A stretch of DNA of 64,000 nucleotides from Candidatus Zixiibacteriota bacterium. Its GTDB lineage: Bacteria > Zixibacteria > MSB-5A5 > GN15 > FEB-12. The position numbers were made by a program, and so were the translations under genes. The notes under the pieces are model-generated. The model was not told the origin of the DNA and ran no database searches. It saw nothing but the letters and a program-made list of their open reading frames with translations. The stretch's first letter is position 1. Each line of letters starts with the position of its first letter. Of this stretch, positions 8,950 through 18,245 are shown piece by piece. The DNA is taken from positions 124,001 through 188,000 of the forward strand of contig JAHOYZ010000007.1 of the NCBI GenBank assembly GCA_019038695.1, written 5' to 3'.

Positions 8950-10803
8950 ATGTTTGAAGCTCTTCGCAAGATGATCTTGCCGATAATTATCGTCGTCCTG
9001 TTTTTCTTCGTAGGTATGATCGTTCTCGAGTGGGGACTGGGGCTGTCCAGTCGCCAGGCTACAGTTGAACAAGACCTGGCAGCCATCATCAACGGTGAGA
9101 AAATTGACTGGCGATCCTACAATGCCATCTATAACAACTTATACCAGGCTGAAGCCAAGGACGCCGAAGACGAACTCCCCGAATCCAAAGTCAACGAGTT
9201 GCACCAGGAAGCCTGGAGACAAATACTGCATGAGACACTCGTAATGCAGGAAGTCGCCAAGAACAATCTGGTTGTCACCAACGAAGAGCTATATGCCTAC
9301 TTGCGGCTTTCACCCCCCCCCGAACTCCAGGGATTACCGTATTTCCAGACCGACGGGAAATTCGATTATCAGAAATATATCAACGCGATGGCCGATCCAC
9401 AGGCTACTCCCTTCTGGGCCCAGGTGGAGGTTTCAGCTCGTCGTGACGTTACTCGGGTTAAGCTACAGGAACTGATTCTACAGACCGCTCATGTCACTGA
9501 AGGTGAGATCAAGGAGTGGTTTCTTGCCTCCACTGAGAAAGTCAAAGTCGGCATGATTAACATAGGCTTTGACCGCTTCTCCCGTCCTCCTCCTCAAAGC
9601 ACCGAGGAAGAGAAACAGGTCTATTTCGAGTCAAACCGTGAGGACTACCCGATCAAGAAAAGGGCCTCTCTAAATATCGTAATACTGGAAAAGACTCCTG
9701 CTCCGTCCGATTGGGAAACCGCTTTTGGCAAAGCTACCGCTATCCGTGATTCCATCCTGGCGGGAGAGGATTTCGCTCTGATGGCCTCCCGGTATTCGGA
9801 AGACCCAAGTGCCAAAGATAACGACGGTGATCTGGGCTGGTTCCCGCGTGGCCAGATGGTTGATGAGTTTGACCGTCATGTGTTCCAGATGAATAAAGAC
9901 GAAGTGTCGGATCCGATTCGCACCCAATTCGGTTGGCACATTATCAAATTACACGGACTCAGAGAGGAAATGGCTAAACCGCGCGGCAAGTCCGAAGAAG
10001 AACTTCAGGAACAAGTACACGCTTCGCACATCCTCATTACTGCTCCAGCATCTCAGGAAACTCTCGACGACAATTACCGCCGCCTGGAACAATTCCAGAA
10101 TGCCGCTACCCGATCCGGATTTTTCAAGGCTGCTGAAGATTTGAAACTCATAGTTCGCCAAACAGGACTTTTCTTTCATGGCGGCAATATCCAATACTTG
10201 GGTAAAGATGGCCAGGCTGGTCAATTCGCCTTCGATCAGGAAGTTGATGCTATCTCGGAAGTAATGGAGAACAACTCTGCTTACTATGTAGTGCAGGCAT
10301 CTGAGCAACGACCAGAGGGACTGGCAACCTTTGAGGAAGCGACGGATAAGATCCAGATGGATTTGCAGCTGCACAAGGTTCTTCAGTTTTGCCAGGACAC
10401 TTCCGCAGCAATCTGGGCTGAAATCCAGAATGGTACTGATTTCAAGAAAGCAGCCACTATGTTTGGCGAGGAATACGAAACACCCGATGCATTCGATCGT
10501 GACGGTTATGTCAAAGGGCTGCGTCGTGACCCCACTGCCATAGGAACCGCGTTCTCGTTGACCAGCCCGGGACAGATGTCTGCACCGGTCGAGTTTGATC
10601 AGGGGGTAGTGATCTTCAAGCTCATCGAACGCACTTCGCCGGACCTCTCAGAACTTACGGCTAAGCGAGACTCGGTAGCCAATGTCATTCTCCAGAGTAA
10701 GCGCCAGGAACTGTATACGCGTTGGTTCGATCACCTGGTAAAAACATCGGAAATTGAGAACTTTGTCCAGGAGGCATTGGCTCAGAGGCAATCAACACTG
10801 TAA
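8950..10803 (+). CDS. PpiD/SurA-like peptidyl-prolyl isomerase, membrane-anchored
   Basis: Predicted envelope foldase that helps newly exported proteins fold. The 617 residues match PpiD (about 620) in size and plan: a short cytoplasmic N-terminus, one membrane helix at about residues 9-29 (ILPIIIVVLFFFVGMIVLEW), a SurA_N-like helical chaperone region (about 35-195) and a parvulin domain (about 235-335) with ASRYSEDPSAKDNDGDLGWF and FGWHIIKLHG. A second incomplete parvulin-like region follows (QVHASHILITAP onward, then SPGQMSAPVEFDQGVVIFKL). AAGGAG just before the ATG fixes the start. It is transcribed alone and ends in a strong shared terminator. Confidence 0.92.
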   Translation: MFEALRKMILPIIIVVLFFFVGMIVLEWGLGLSSRQATVEQDLAAIINGEKIDWRSYNAIYNNLYQAEAKDAEDELPESKVNELHQEAWRQILHETLVMQEVAKNNLVVTNEELYAYLRLSPPPELQGLPYFQTDGKFDYQKYINAMADPQATPFWAQVEVSARRDVTRVKLQELILQTAHVTEGEIKEWFLASTEKVKVGMINIGFDRFSRPPPQSTEEEKQVYFESNREDYPIKKRASLNIVILEKTPAPSDWETAFGKATAIRDSILAGEDFALMASRYSEDPSAKDNDGDLGWFPRGQMVDEFDRHVFQMNKDEVSDPIRTQFGWHIIKLHGLREEMAKPRGKSEEELQEQVHASHILITAPASQETLDDNYRRLEQFQNAATRSGFFKAAEDLKLIVRQTGLFFHGGNIQYLGKDGQAGQFAFDQEVDAISEVMENNSAYYVVQASEQRPEGLATFEEATDKIQMDLQLHKVLQFCQDTSAAIWAEIQNGTDFKKAATMFGEEYETPDAFDRDGYVKGLRRDPTAIGTAFSLTSPGQMSAPVEFDQGVVIFKLIERTSPDLSELTAKRDSVANVILQSKRQELYTRWFDHLVKTSEIENFVQEALAQRQSTL

Positions 10804-10847
10804 TCGATTCGGTCGATTAGACCAGGAATAACGATAAATTGGAAAAT

Positions 10848-10875
10848 GGGTCTTCCCTATTCGGGGAGACCCTTT
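10848..10875. terminator. Bidirectional terminator between convergent genes
   Basis: A 10-bp stem, GGGTCTTCCC (10848-10857) pairing with GGGGAGACCC (10863-10872) around a five-base loop, is followed by TTTCTTT on the plus strand and by an A/T-rich run on the minus strand. It can serve the PpiD-like gene (plus) and the small membrane protein gene (minus), whose stop codon lies inside the stem. Confidence 0.8.
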
Positions 10876-11102
10876 CTTTGTCCGGTTACCAATTTGACCA
10901 GAGCAACGCCAGCCCATATCAGTTCCAGGATAACAAAAGGAATCGACCCCGTCTGCCAGGCGTAAACGCCCGCCAGACCAGCGCCAAGAACATTCATTGC
11001 CAGATAAACTGGGCTGGTTTCTTTAACCCATTGTAGCAGGTTCAACACAAACGCAATCAGGAGTAACCCGACGCCTAACGAGCCTATCACAAGCGAAGAC
11101 AT
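10857..11102 (-). CDS. Small membrane protein, CBU_0592-like
   Basis: An 81-residue integral membrane protein with three hydrophobic stretches. Its sequence (LLIAFVLNLLQW near the start, MNVLGAGLAGVYAW and GSIPFVILELIWAGVAL) fits the small family I know as CBU_0592-like, found widely in bacteria without assigned function. It starts 27 bases after the ETF-quinone oxidoreductase gene ends, so it is probably read as the second gene of that transcript. No catalytic motif is visible. The stop codon is embedded in the transcription terminator, a tight arrangement but not a truncation. Confidence 0.7.
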   Translation of the reverse strand: MSSLVIGSLGVGLLLIAFVLNLLQWVKETSPVYLAMNVLGAGLAGVYAWQTGSIPFVILELIWAGVALVKLVTGQRKGLPE

Positions 11103-11129
11103 TGATCCCCGTTCCGGTATCGACCGTGT

Positions 11130-12806
11130 CTATAGATTTTCGAAATTCGGTCCCTCACCGCCTTGAGGAGTAACCCACCGAATCACCTGATAAGGATCAG
11201 CAATATCACACGTTTTGCAGTGGACACAATTGGACGGTGTCAACTGAAGCTTGAGATTCCCCTCCCGATCCGGGTCCTCGACCATCTCGTACACCTGGGC
11301 CGGACAGAAGTGTGTGCAGGGATTCCCGTACTCCTCCGTACAGCGATTGTTACAGATGTCATAATCGGAGATTACAAGGTGCGGCGGTTGTTCCTCATCA
11401 TGCATGGTCCCGGACTTGTATACATCGGTCAGCTTATCAAAAGTAAAATTGTTGTCGAGCTTGACTTCCTTTTTCTCCGGAAAATCTCCGGTGCGATCGC
11501 GATAATCGGCTCTGGTCAACACGTACGTATAATCTTCCCGGTTGGGGCGTCGTTCAAAGAGTCCCTTGCCCCCAGTAAATGTCTGTACCCCGGCGTGAAA
11601 CAACCCTGAGAGCAAACCATTCTTAAACGAGGCGTGGAAATTTCGTGAGCGATACAGCTCTTCGCACGCCCAACTGCTTTCAAAGCGCTGTTGATAATTG
11701 CCCAAAGCGGTGGCCGAAAAATCATCCGTCTTGAGACACTCGAAAACCGTTTCAGCCGCCATGATGCCTGACTTGATTGCCAGATGGATCCCCTTCAGAT
11801 GGGCCGGATCGAGGAATCCGCCACTGTCGCCGCACAGCAGAAGACCGTCACTATACAGACGGGGCATACAAAAGAAACCACCATCGGGCATAGTCTTGCC
11901 GCCATAATGCAGCATCGTTCCACCGTCAAGGATTCCTTTTATCAGGGGATGTGTCTTGTAACGTTGGAATTTCATATGGGGGTCATTGGTAGGATCGGGC
12001 GAGTTGAGTCCCACAGCAAACCCGACCGAAACCATTGTGTCGCTCATGGCATAGACCCAACCGCCACCGTACTCATCAGAAGGCTGAGGCCAGCCAATCG
12101 TATGAATCACCTGACCAGCTTTGATTCTCCCCGCAGGGACTTCCCAGACTTCCTTGATTCCGGTCAAATACATTTGCGGCAGACATTCACTGGTCAGTTC
12201 GGGTAAACTTTCAAGGGCTTGGCGCGTGAGAGAACCTCGCACACCTTCACACAGAATTGTGACCTTAGCCTTAACAATCGATCCCGGCTCGAAATTGGAT
12301 CTGGGGTTGCTTTCCTTGTCAAGACCCATATCAACTGTCCGAACACCGGTAACAACGCCTTCATCAAGCACTAGGTCGTAGCCTGCCAAACCCGCGAAGA
12401 CATCGATTCCCAATCCCTCAACCTGCTCACCGAGCCAGGCAGAAAGGCGATTGAGAGATACAATATAGTTACCGTGATTACCCATCGATTTAGGCAGGTA
12501 AGGAAACTTGGTGGCAGCTCCGTCACGTAGCCAATACATGGCATCAGCTGTAACCTCAGCCTCCAAAGGAGCTCCCAGCTCTTTGTAATCAGGGATCAGC
12601 TCAGCCAGACCACGCGGATTCATTACCGCCCCTGATAAACAATGCGCCCCTACATGTGAGCCCTTGTCCATCAGGAGTATTTCCGGCAACTCAACCGAGT
12701 CGTCGGCCGCAACCAGCTTGGCGAGTTTGTAGGCGAAGGCCAGTCCGGCCGGACCAGCCCCAACTACCGCTATATCTGTTTCGAGGATTTCACGTTCTAT
12801 CTCCAT
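11130..12806 (-). CDS. Electron transfer flavoprotein-ubiquinone oxidoreductase
   Basis: Passes electrons from reduced ETF to the quinone pool, linking fatty-acid and amino-acid oxidation to respiration at the inner membrane. The 558 residues are the usual length. The N-terminus carries the FAD Rossmann motif DIAVVGAGPAGLAFAYKLA; GGWVYAMSDTMVSVGFAVGL and LLCGDSGGFLDPAHLKGIHL are typical of ETF-QO. The C-terminus has the 4Fe-4S cysteines CTHFCPA and NCVHCKTCDI followed by PYQVIRWVTPQGGEGPNFENL-like ending (given in part). No etfA or etfB gene lies in this window, so its electron donor must be encoded elsewhere. An AAAGGACAG site precedes the ATG. Confidence 0.95.
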   Translation of the reverse strand: MEIEREILETDIAVVGAGPAGLAFAYKLAKLVAADDSVELPEILLMDKGSHVGAHCLSGAVMNPRGLAELIPDYKELGAPLEAEVTADAMYWLRDGAATKFPYLPKSMGNHGNYIVSLNRLSAWLGEQVEGLGIDVFAGLAGYDLVLDEGVVTGVRTVDMGLDKESNPRSNFEPGSIVKAKVTILCEGVRGSLTRQALESLPELTSECLPQMYLTGIKEVWEVPAGRIKAGQVIHTIGWPQPSDEYGGGWVYAMSDTMVSVGFAVGLNSPDPTNDPHMKFQRYKTHPLIKGILDGGTMLHYGGKTMPDGGFFCMPRLYSDGLLLCGDSGGFLDPAHLKGIHLAIKSGIMAAETVFECLKTDDFSATALGNYQQRFESSWACEELYRSRNFHASFKNGLLSGLFHAGVQTFTGGKGLFERRPNREDYTYVLTRADYRDRTGDFPEKKEVKLDNNFTFDKLTDVYKSGTMHDEEQPPHLVISDYDICNNRCTEEYGNPCTHFCPAQVYEMVEDPDREGNLKLQLTPSNCVHCKTCDIADPYQVIRWVTPQGGEGPNFENL

Positions 12807-12869
12807 ACATCTGTCCTTTCATGTTTCAGTCGCATAAAGTATAGACAGATCAGGAAAAGATAGAAAGGT

Positions 12870-13325
12870 TTAGTTGGAGACTGCCGACCTCTTTCTACTA
12901 CTGTGACGGCGCGCCGTTTGCCGATTACCAATGTCCTTAGGCAGTTCTTCAGCCTGACCATTGGCATCAATCTGAAGCATGTTGGCGATCTTGTCCTGGT
13001 CGCAACCGACCGTAATCAACCGCGTTGATTGCAGAATTGGATAGCGCAACAGGGAGTGATCATCCAGAATTAACTGGATCATCTCTTCACGCGACAGTTT
13101 TGCCTCATCCAGTTTGTGCTTGGTATAAGATTCAGACATCTTGTTTAAGAAATGACTGATATTTAAGAAGCCAATCAAGTTCATTAATTCCTGATGGTGA
13201 AAGGGGTCCTCTTTGGTGTCGCGCACCTCAAGCAGAATCCCTGCCCCTTCAATGAATTTCTGAACCTCCTGGCAACGAACATCGTCATTACCATACACAA
13301 ACATTTTTGCCCTTCTGGGGACCAT
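12870..13325 (-). CDS. ArsC/Spx-like thioredoxin-fold protein
   Basis: A 151-residue protein with the alpha/beta outline of the ArsC/Spx family: beta strand KMFVYGNDDVRCQEVQKF with one cysteine in the position of the ArsC catalytic Cys, a helical insert, then SLLRYPILQSTRLITVGCDQDKIANML, which corresponds to the conserved RPI region. I choose the ATG at 13325 because GGAGGAGGAAAT precedes it; the frame stays open upstream to 13385. The tail (RRHSSRKRSAVSN region) is basic and probably disordered. Whether it reduces arsenate, acts as a Spx-like RNA-polymerase partner, or neither, cannot be told. Confidence 0.65.
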   Translation of the reverse strand: MVPRRAKMFVYGNDDVRCQEVQKFIEGAGILLEVRDTKEDPFHHQELMNLIGFLNISHFLNKMSESYTKHKLDEAKLSREEMIQLILDDHSLLRYPILQSTRLITVGCDQDKIANMLQIDANGQAEELPKDIGNRQTARRHSSRKRSAVSN

Positions 13326-13854
13326 ATTTCCTCCTCCTGGAGTTCGTTGTTTCGGCACCCTTGTTCTTCGGATGACAGCGGCCAATGTTGTCTAATCTGC
13401 CGTTGTGCGTGAGCGAAAAAGCTTCCCGCTATCCCCGATTAAAACAGTGCTTACATATGATGATGCAAGAGCACCGGCTAAGAGAATAGATTAATCCTAA
13501 TAAATCAGACCTTTGTCAACAACTATCTTGATAAAAGAGCCTATCCTCTACCTTATTTATACAGGCTGTCTCGTCAATTTAGCAACTACCAATAATCCTC
13601 ATGCTCAATTTGATTCCATCTGGCACTCTGTACGAATCGAATTGAAAGAGATTTGGTGAATTGTTCAATATCACGTTCAGAATGATCGAACCAGATACTA
13701 TCTCTGTATCGTCAGAAGACCGCTCGGCCTTCACGATCACTACTACTATATTAAACGAAACAACGACTCTTATGTTCCAATAATGTAGTGCAATCGTTGC
13801 GTGTGTGAGCACTCTATCGCCTTGTTGAAGGGGTTATTTTCCGTCACAACCAGT
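13326..13854. other. 529-base intergenic stretch without a convincing gene
   Basis: Between the ArsC-like gene and ispH. A 77-codon minus-strand frame at 13579-13812 would need a GTG start without a ribosome binding site and has no family features, so I do not call it. The stretch is A/T-rich and carries no clear hairpin, RNA gene or repeat. Confidence 0.5.
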
Positions 13855-14751
13855 TCATAAGTCGGGTTTCGGACGGATAACCGTAGCCTTCCCTCCGGAT
13901 ATGTCTATCAGGCGCGTAATCACTTCCTCTACCAGAAACTCAGGGGTTGAGGCTCCTGCTGAAACCCCTACCACCTTTGCCCCATCACTACCCTCAAACC
14001 ACTCGCCCCGAATATCGGTCGCAGAGCCAATCAGGTAGCCACGACCGCAGGAAACATTGGCGATTCGCGCCAGTCGGTTGGAATTAGCAGAAGTCGATGA
14101 GCCAACGATCAGGATCAAATCAACGTCGGGCGCCAGATCCATTACCGCCGTCTGACGCTGGGTAGTAGCATTGCAAATTGTATTGAAGATTTCGATCTGT
14201 GGCCACTTCTGTCTGGCCAGCTTTTCGATTTCGGCGAGCTCACCGGTATGAGCTGTAGTCTGCACAGTCAAACCGAGCTTACGATCTTTCCACTCCGGTA
14301 GATCGGCCAGTTCTTTCGTGTGCGCCACAACGGTTATCTGATCGGGCGCATGGCCAACAATCCCGTGGGTTTCGTCATGATTGGGATCACCGATGTGGAT
14401 CACATGATAACCGTCAGCTATAACCTTTTCGATAATCTTGTAAATACGCTCCACTAGGGGACAAGTAGCATCAACAACAGTCAGTCCTGCTTCTTCTGCC
14501 TGGCGCTTGATATCCGGCGCTACACCATGAGCCGAAATAATCAGCGTACCGGTCGTCACATCATGGACCGAACCGACTTGCCCTACGCCCTCCTTCCGAA
14601 ACTTCTCCACCACCGCTTCGTTGTGTACTATTTCGTTTAGGATAGTCACCGGTCCGTCAGCTTTGGCTGCCGTTTCTTCAGCGATCTGAATGGCCCTCTT
14701 GACCCCCATACAGAAACCGCTGTGCTTGGCGATGTGAATCCTTCTCAACAC
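13855..14751 (-). CDS. ispH: 4-hydroxy-3-methylbut-2-enyl diphosphate reductase
   Basis: Last enzyme of the MEP isoprenoid pathway, a cytoplasmic 4Fe-4S reductase that makes IPP and DMAPP from HMBPP. The 298-residue protein keeps the three cluster cysteines: Cys14 (SGFCMGVKRA), Cys97 (VDATCPLV) and Cys193 (FNTICNATTQRQ). The proton-donor glutamate lies in HDETHG (Glu127), and SSTSANSNRLARIA supplies the substrate-binding Ser/Asn residues. It follows pdxT by 42 bases on the same strand, so the isoprenoid and vitamin B6 genes are likely cotranscribed by position rather than by pathway. Confidence 0.97.
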   Translation of the reverse strand: MLRRIHIAKHSGFCMGVKRAIQIAEETAAKADGPVTILNEIVHNEAVVEKFRKEGVGQVGSVHDVTTGTLIISAHGVAPDIKRQAEEAGLTVVDATCPLVERIYKIIEKVIADGYHVIHIGDPNHDETHGIVGHAPDQITVVAHTKELADLPEWKDRKLGLTVQTTAHTGELAEIEKLARQKWPQIEIFNTICNATTQRQTAVMDLAPDVDLILIVGSSTSANSNRLARIANVSCGRGYLIGSATDIRGEWFEGSDGAKVVGVSAGASTPEFLVEEVITRLIDISGGKATVIRPKPDL

Positions 14752-14793
14752 AATCTGTGTTTCCTCAGTATTATCGAAATGGTCCTGTTCTTT

Positions 14794-15396
14794 TCATAGA
14801 CGAGCCAGAACAAAGCGACGCAGGAAAAACTCCAGCAACGTGCAGTCATCATCCAATTCAGTGTGAAACGAACTCGCCATCAAATGTCCCTCGATAACCA
14901 GCACCGGATCGCCATCGTATGAGGCTAAAGTCTTCACGTTTTTCCCCGTCCGACAAATTCTGGGGGCTCGGATAAAGGTAGCCCGAAGCGTTACCTCATC
15001 ATCATTCAGTCTGGCTGTCAGCGGCACATCAAACGAATTAACCTGCCGCCCATACCCTGTTCGCACAACATCAACATCCATCAGACCAAGCGTTCTCACA
15101 TTGGCCTGATTGTCCTCTATTTTCATGGCTAACATAATCATCCCAGCACAGGTTCCCCAGACCGGCCTCGAGTGGCCATAATCGGTCAAAGGTTGGCGCA
15201 GATCGAAACGATCAAACAGGATGTTCATCGTTGTCGATTCACCACCGGGAATAATCAAACCATCAATCTCGTTCAGTTGGGTGGCGGTTCGTACTTCTGT
15301 CATACCCGCCCCGAGAAGCGATAGCTGGTGAATGTGTCGCTCAAAGTCTCCCTGAAGCGCCAGCACTCCGATATTCAATTTTATGTAATCGGTCAT
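14794..15396 (-). CDS. pdxT: Pyridoxal 5'-phosphate synthase glutaminase subunit
   Basis: Hydrolyses glutamine and channels ammonia to PdxS for de novo vitamin B6 synthesis. The 200-residue class I glutaminase shows the oxyanion/substrate motif PGGESTTMN (residues 50-58), the nucleophile Cys83 in VWGTCAGMIML, and the His178/Glu180 pair in SSFHTELDDD. Length is normal for PdxT. Unlike the usual adjacent pdxS-pdxT pair, its gene is separated from pdxS by a DUF5131 gene and a terminator. Confidence 0.96.
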   Translation of the reverse strand: MTDYIKLNIGVLALQGDFERHIHQLSLLGAGMTEVRTATQLNEIDGLIIPGGESTTMNILFDRFDLRQPLTDYGHSRPVWGTCAGMIMLAMKIEDNQANVRTLGLMDVDVVRTGYGRQVNSFDVPLTARLNDDEVTLRATFIRAPRICRTGKNVKTLASYDGDPVLVIEGHLMASSFHTELDDDCTLLEFFLRRFVLARL

Positions 15397-15495
15397 ATCA
15401 TTATCTCAGTTGCACTGTCCATCATCCGCAGGACAATAAACAACGAAACCGGCATGGTTTCAAGGAAGGATAGATGTTTCCCAAAAAGACTTTGC

Positions 15496-16245
15496 TTAGA
15501 GAAGACTCGCCAGAGACAATTGGCGGTCAGGGTCCGGAAGCTCAGGCATCTCGCTGTAGAGACGTCCCCGAAGGAGTCGACCGGTTTTCCGTCGGTTGAA
15601 TCCGCCCCATTGCTTGAAGAAAAAGGCACTGCCCTGCGCCCGGCATTGCTTCTGGATATCGAGCACCCATTTTTCTTCCATAGGTCGCGCCCCCGGACCG
15701 GACTCGCCACCGACTACAACCCAGTCAATCCCATCGAGGTCCAAGGTCTCCACCGGACCGAGAAGCGGCTCCATCGACAGCCACCTGACTGCCGCATCAA
15801 CTTGTCTCAAGTCATCAATGCGATCCCGAAAACGAGCATTCTCAACCGTTACACCAGCCCACACATTCGATGGCCAGGGGAGCTTGGGTGCAAATTTGGC
15901 GAGTCGTTTGGATCGTTTGGTGAGCAACTGGAAAATATGCTGATCAGCTTGTTGCATCGTCTCAAAGATGGACCTAATGAATTTCAACGGCACCTTCTCG
16001 TGAAACAGGTCGGACATTGAGGCCGTGAACACCAGATGCGGCTTGCGCCATCTGAGCGGTTCCTTGATCTGGTCGGGGTGCAACGTGACTTCGAAACTAT
16101 TGCGATACTTGGCTACGCCCATGCCGTGCAGGCGCTTAGCCATCCGCTCGGCATAGCAGTGGCGACACCCTTCCGAGACGGCGCTACACCCGGTGACGGG
16201 ATTCCAGGTAGAGTGCGCATATGCAATTTTTGTCTTCACTGTCAT
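15496..16245 (-). CDS. DUF5131 (phage Gp37/Gp68-like) radical-SAM-type protein
   Basis: A 249-residue protein of the DUF5131/Gp37-Gp68 family, first noted in phages but common in bacterial chromosomes. The N-terminus has STWNPVTGCSAVSEGCRHC, a Cys20-x6-Cys27-x2-Cys30 cluster like a variant radical SAM site, followed by YAERMAKRL. DLFHEKVPL, LTKRSKRL, VWAGVTVEN, WLSMEPLL, DWVVVGGESGPGARPM and FFFKQWGG are hallmarks I associate with the family. Reaction and substrate are unknown. It lies 99 bases upstream of pdxT and 253 bases downstream of pdxS, an odd position inside the B6 locus. No phage genes surround it. Confidence 0.8.
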   Translation of the reverse strand: MTVKTKIAYAHSTWNPVTGCSAVSEGCRHCYAERMAKRLHGMGVAKYRNSFEVTLHPDQIKEPLRWRKPHLVFTASMSDLFHEKVPLKFIRSIFETMQQADQHIFQLLTKRSKRLAKFAPKLPWPSNVWAGVTVENARFRDRIDDLRQVDAAVRWLSMEPLLGPVETLDLDGIDWVVVGGESGPGARPMEEKWVLDIQKQCRAQGSAFFFKQWGGFNRRKTGRLLRGRLYSEMPELPDPDRQLSLASLL

Positions 16246-16483
16246 AGCAATAATATCGCTTCAGTAGTGCAAGAGCTAGCTGTTCCTACCAGAGAACAGG
16301 CGATGCCTGTCGAAACTGAGAACAGTTTCAACCTACTCGGCTACCTCTTCCTATTATCCAGCCTATCTCACATACCTAATGATAACTGTATAACACAAGG
16401 AATCCAAATCACAACCCTTCGTCTCTACTCACAAAAAAACAGGCCGCCACTTGACGACCTGTCGGGATTCGAATCATAAGAAA

Positions 16484-16498
16484 GGCCACAATGTGGCC
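16484..16498 (-). terminator. Hairpin directly after pdxS
   Basis: GGCCACA and TGTGGCC (16484-16498) form a perfect short hairpin immediately after the pdxS stop codon; on the minus strand it is followed by TTTCTT. The T-tract is short, so termination may be partial. The adjoining CCCTAC links it to the palindrome family described among the repeats. Confidence 0.5.
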
Positions 16499-17383
16499 CT
16501 ACCGTGTCTGGAGCAACTCCTCCTCGGGAATGTCTTCCGCCTGGATGCCCTTCATGGCGTCGCCGAGTCCGCGTGAGGCATCAGCTATCTTCGATGCATC
16601 CTGGTAATGAGTCGTGGCCGACACGATAGCCTTGCCGCGTTTCTCGGGATTGTCGGATTTGAAAATACCCGAACCGACAAACACCGCCTCGGCTCCCAGC
16701 TGCATACAGAGCGCCGCATCGGCTGGAGTAGCAATTCCACCAGCTGCGAAATTCGGTACTGGCAACTTGCCGGTTTTGGCTACCAGATGTACCAGATCAA
16801 TCGAGACCTGATATTCTTTGGCCACGGCATAAAGCTCTTCTTCCGACATGACCGTCAATGACTTCATAATCGAGTAGATTTCCCTGAGATGCTTGACGGC
16901 ATGTGAAACGTCACCTGTGCCAGCTTCTCCCTTAGTGCGGATCATGGCCGCTCCTTCGGAGATACGCCGTAGCGCCTCGCCCAGATTGCGGCAGCCACAA
17001 ACAAACGGCACCTTAAACGGCCATTTGTTGACGTGGTGTTTGTAGTCAGCCGGGGTGAGGACTTCGGATTCGTCGATGAAATCAACTTCCAATGATTCCA
17101 AAACGCGAGCTTCGGTAAAATGTCCAATCCGACATTTGGCCATCACGGGAATAGTAACCACGTGCTTGATGGCGTCGATCACATCCAGATCAGCCATCCG
17201 GGCCACTCCTCCATCAGCCCTGATATCAGAGGGGACTCGTTCGAGAGCCATGACAGCTACCGCGCCGGAGTTTTCGGCGATCTTGGCCTGCTCGGCGGTC
17301 GTAACATCCATGATGACACCACCCTTGAGCATCTCAGCCAGCCCGATTTTAACTTTATGCTGTTTATCCTCGAATCTCTCCAT
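16499..17383 (-). CDS. pdxS: Pyridoxal 5'-phosphate synthase lyase subunit
   Basis: Builds PLP from ribose 5-phosphate, glyceraldehyde 3-phosphate and ammonia supplied by PdxT; a cytoplasmic dodecameric TIM barrel. The 294-residue product keeps both catalytic lysines, Lys83 in [10 protein letters not shown] and Lys151 in [10 protein letters not shown], and Asp26 in [11 protein letters not shown]. The start chosen, ATG at 17383, follows AGGAGAGG; an extension to 17404 would add seven residues unlike the family. The end [21 protein letters not shown] onward is standard. It is followed by a hairpin terminator and a DUF5131 gene. Confidence 0.97.
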   Translation of the reverse strand: MERFEDKQHKVKIGLAEMLKGGVIMDVTTAEQAKIAENSGAVAVMALERVPSDIRADGGVARMADLDVIDAIKHVVTIPVMAKCRIGHFTEARVLESLEVDFIDESEVLTPADYKHHVNKWPFKVPFVCGCRNLGEALRRISEGAAMIRTKGEAGTGDVSHAVKHLREIYSIMKSLTVMSEEELYAVAKEYQVSIDLVHLVAKTGKLPVPNFAAGGIATPADAALCMQLGAEAVFVGSGIFKSDNPEKRGKAIVSATTHYQDASKIADASRGLGDAMKGIQAEDIPEEELLQTR

Positions 17384-17607
17384 AACTACCTCTCCTTGAC
17401 ACAACTCATGGCGACAGACCGGTTAAACTCCGTAAATCCGTCACATAACACGCCGCCGCGACAACAAACAGATATTGCCGCACCTACCTTACCAGATTAG
17501 TAATATAGTGGATAGATAGACCCTAAGACAAGCCCAATGGTAGGGATCCCTGCAAATGATAATCGTCCAGCCGCATCCCCCGCCGGCACGGGGGCGTTCA
17601 AACAAAT

Positions 17608-18018
17608 CTACTTTTTGCTGCGATTGCGATACTTAGCGAAATGCTGTTTGCCAAGAGCTTTTTTGAAAGTAACTTCCTGAGCCTCCCAGAAGCTGCGGAA
17701 TTCACAGATATTGTAACGCTCGCAACTACAATTTTCCTCAGTACAAAGATTCAGATGGATGGGGCCATCAATAGCTTCGATAACATCAAGGAAGGTGATT
17801 TCTCGGGGAGTCCTCGCCAGACGATAGCCACCCCGTACACCCTGAAAGGAAACCAGTATCTCGGCCCTTGTAAGGTCTTTGAGAATCTTTGCCAGGAACT
17901 CACGCGGGACCACCTCGCCTTCCGCAATGGCATTGATCGAAGCTAAACTACCAGTCGGGAGCTTGGCCAGGTGCCAAACTGCCCGGAGCGCATAATCAGA
18001 TTTCCTTGACAGTTTCAT
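17608..18018 (-). CDS. Rrf2-family transcriptional regulator with Fe-S-type cysteines
   Basis: A 136-residue winged-helix regulator. The N-terminus MKLSRKSDYALRAVWHLA and the recognition region SINAIAEGEVVPREFLAKIL, KGVRGGYRLAR-like (here QGVRGGYRLARTP) are diagnostic of Rrf2 proteins such as IscR and NsrR. The cysteines LCTEENCSCERYNIC (Cys-x5-Cys-x-Cys-x5-Cys, residues about 92-106) could hold an Fe-S cluster, so it may sense iron, redox state or nitric oxide. Its targets are not shown; no iron-sulfur assembly genes lie nearby. It is transcribed away from the pseudopilin genes, with about 230 bases between them. Confidence 0.9.
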   Translation of the reverse strand: MKLSRKSDYALRAVWHLAKLPTGSLASINAIAEGEVVPREFLAKILKDLTRAEILVSFQGVRGGYRLARTPREITFLDVIEAIDGPIHLNLCTEENCSCERYNICEFRSFWEAQEVTFKKALGKQHFAKYRNRSKK

Positions 18019-18245
18019 AGAATTACATCCTCACAGCGATAGTGTAGTTACATTTTCCAGAGTACCGCAAACAGCACTACATGTTTCCCGGCTCTTCCAG
18101 ATTGAATTATACAAAAGAAGATATACTTAGTCCACAACAAAGTCATCTAAGCAGTCCATTATTCCTTCGTCTCACCAACATGATCTAAAGCACCGCAGAC
18201 CAGCTATAAACAGTGGCTATGATTACGCCGATAATCAGAGAGAAC

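Noticed and set aside
13579-13812. 77-codon minus-strand frame between ArsC-like gene and ispH
   Set aside because: GTG start without ribosome binding site, no recognisable pattern.
15496-16245. Prophage remnant suggested by the Gp37/Gp68-like name
   Set aside because: The family is common in bacterial chromosomes, and there are no phage structural, integrase or attachment sequences around it.
17581-17607. Rho-independent terminator after the Rrf2 gene (CCCCCG...CGGGGG)
   Set aside because: The hairpin exists but has no T-tract on the minus strand, so it is not called.
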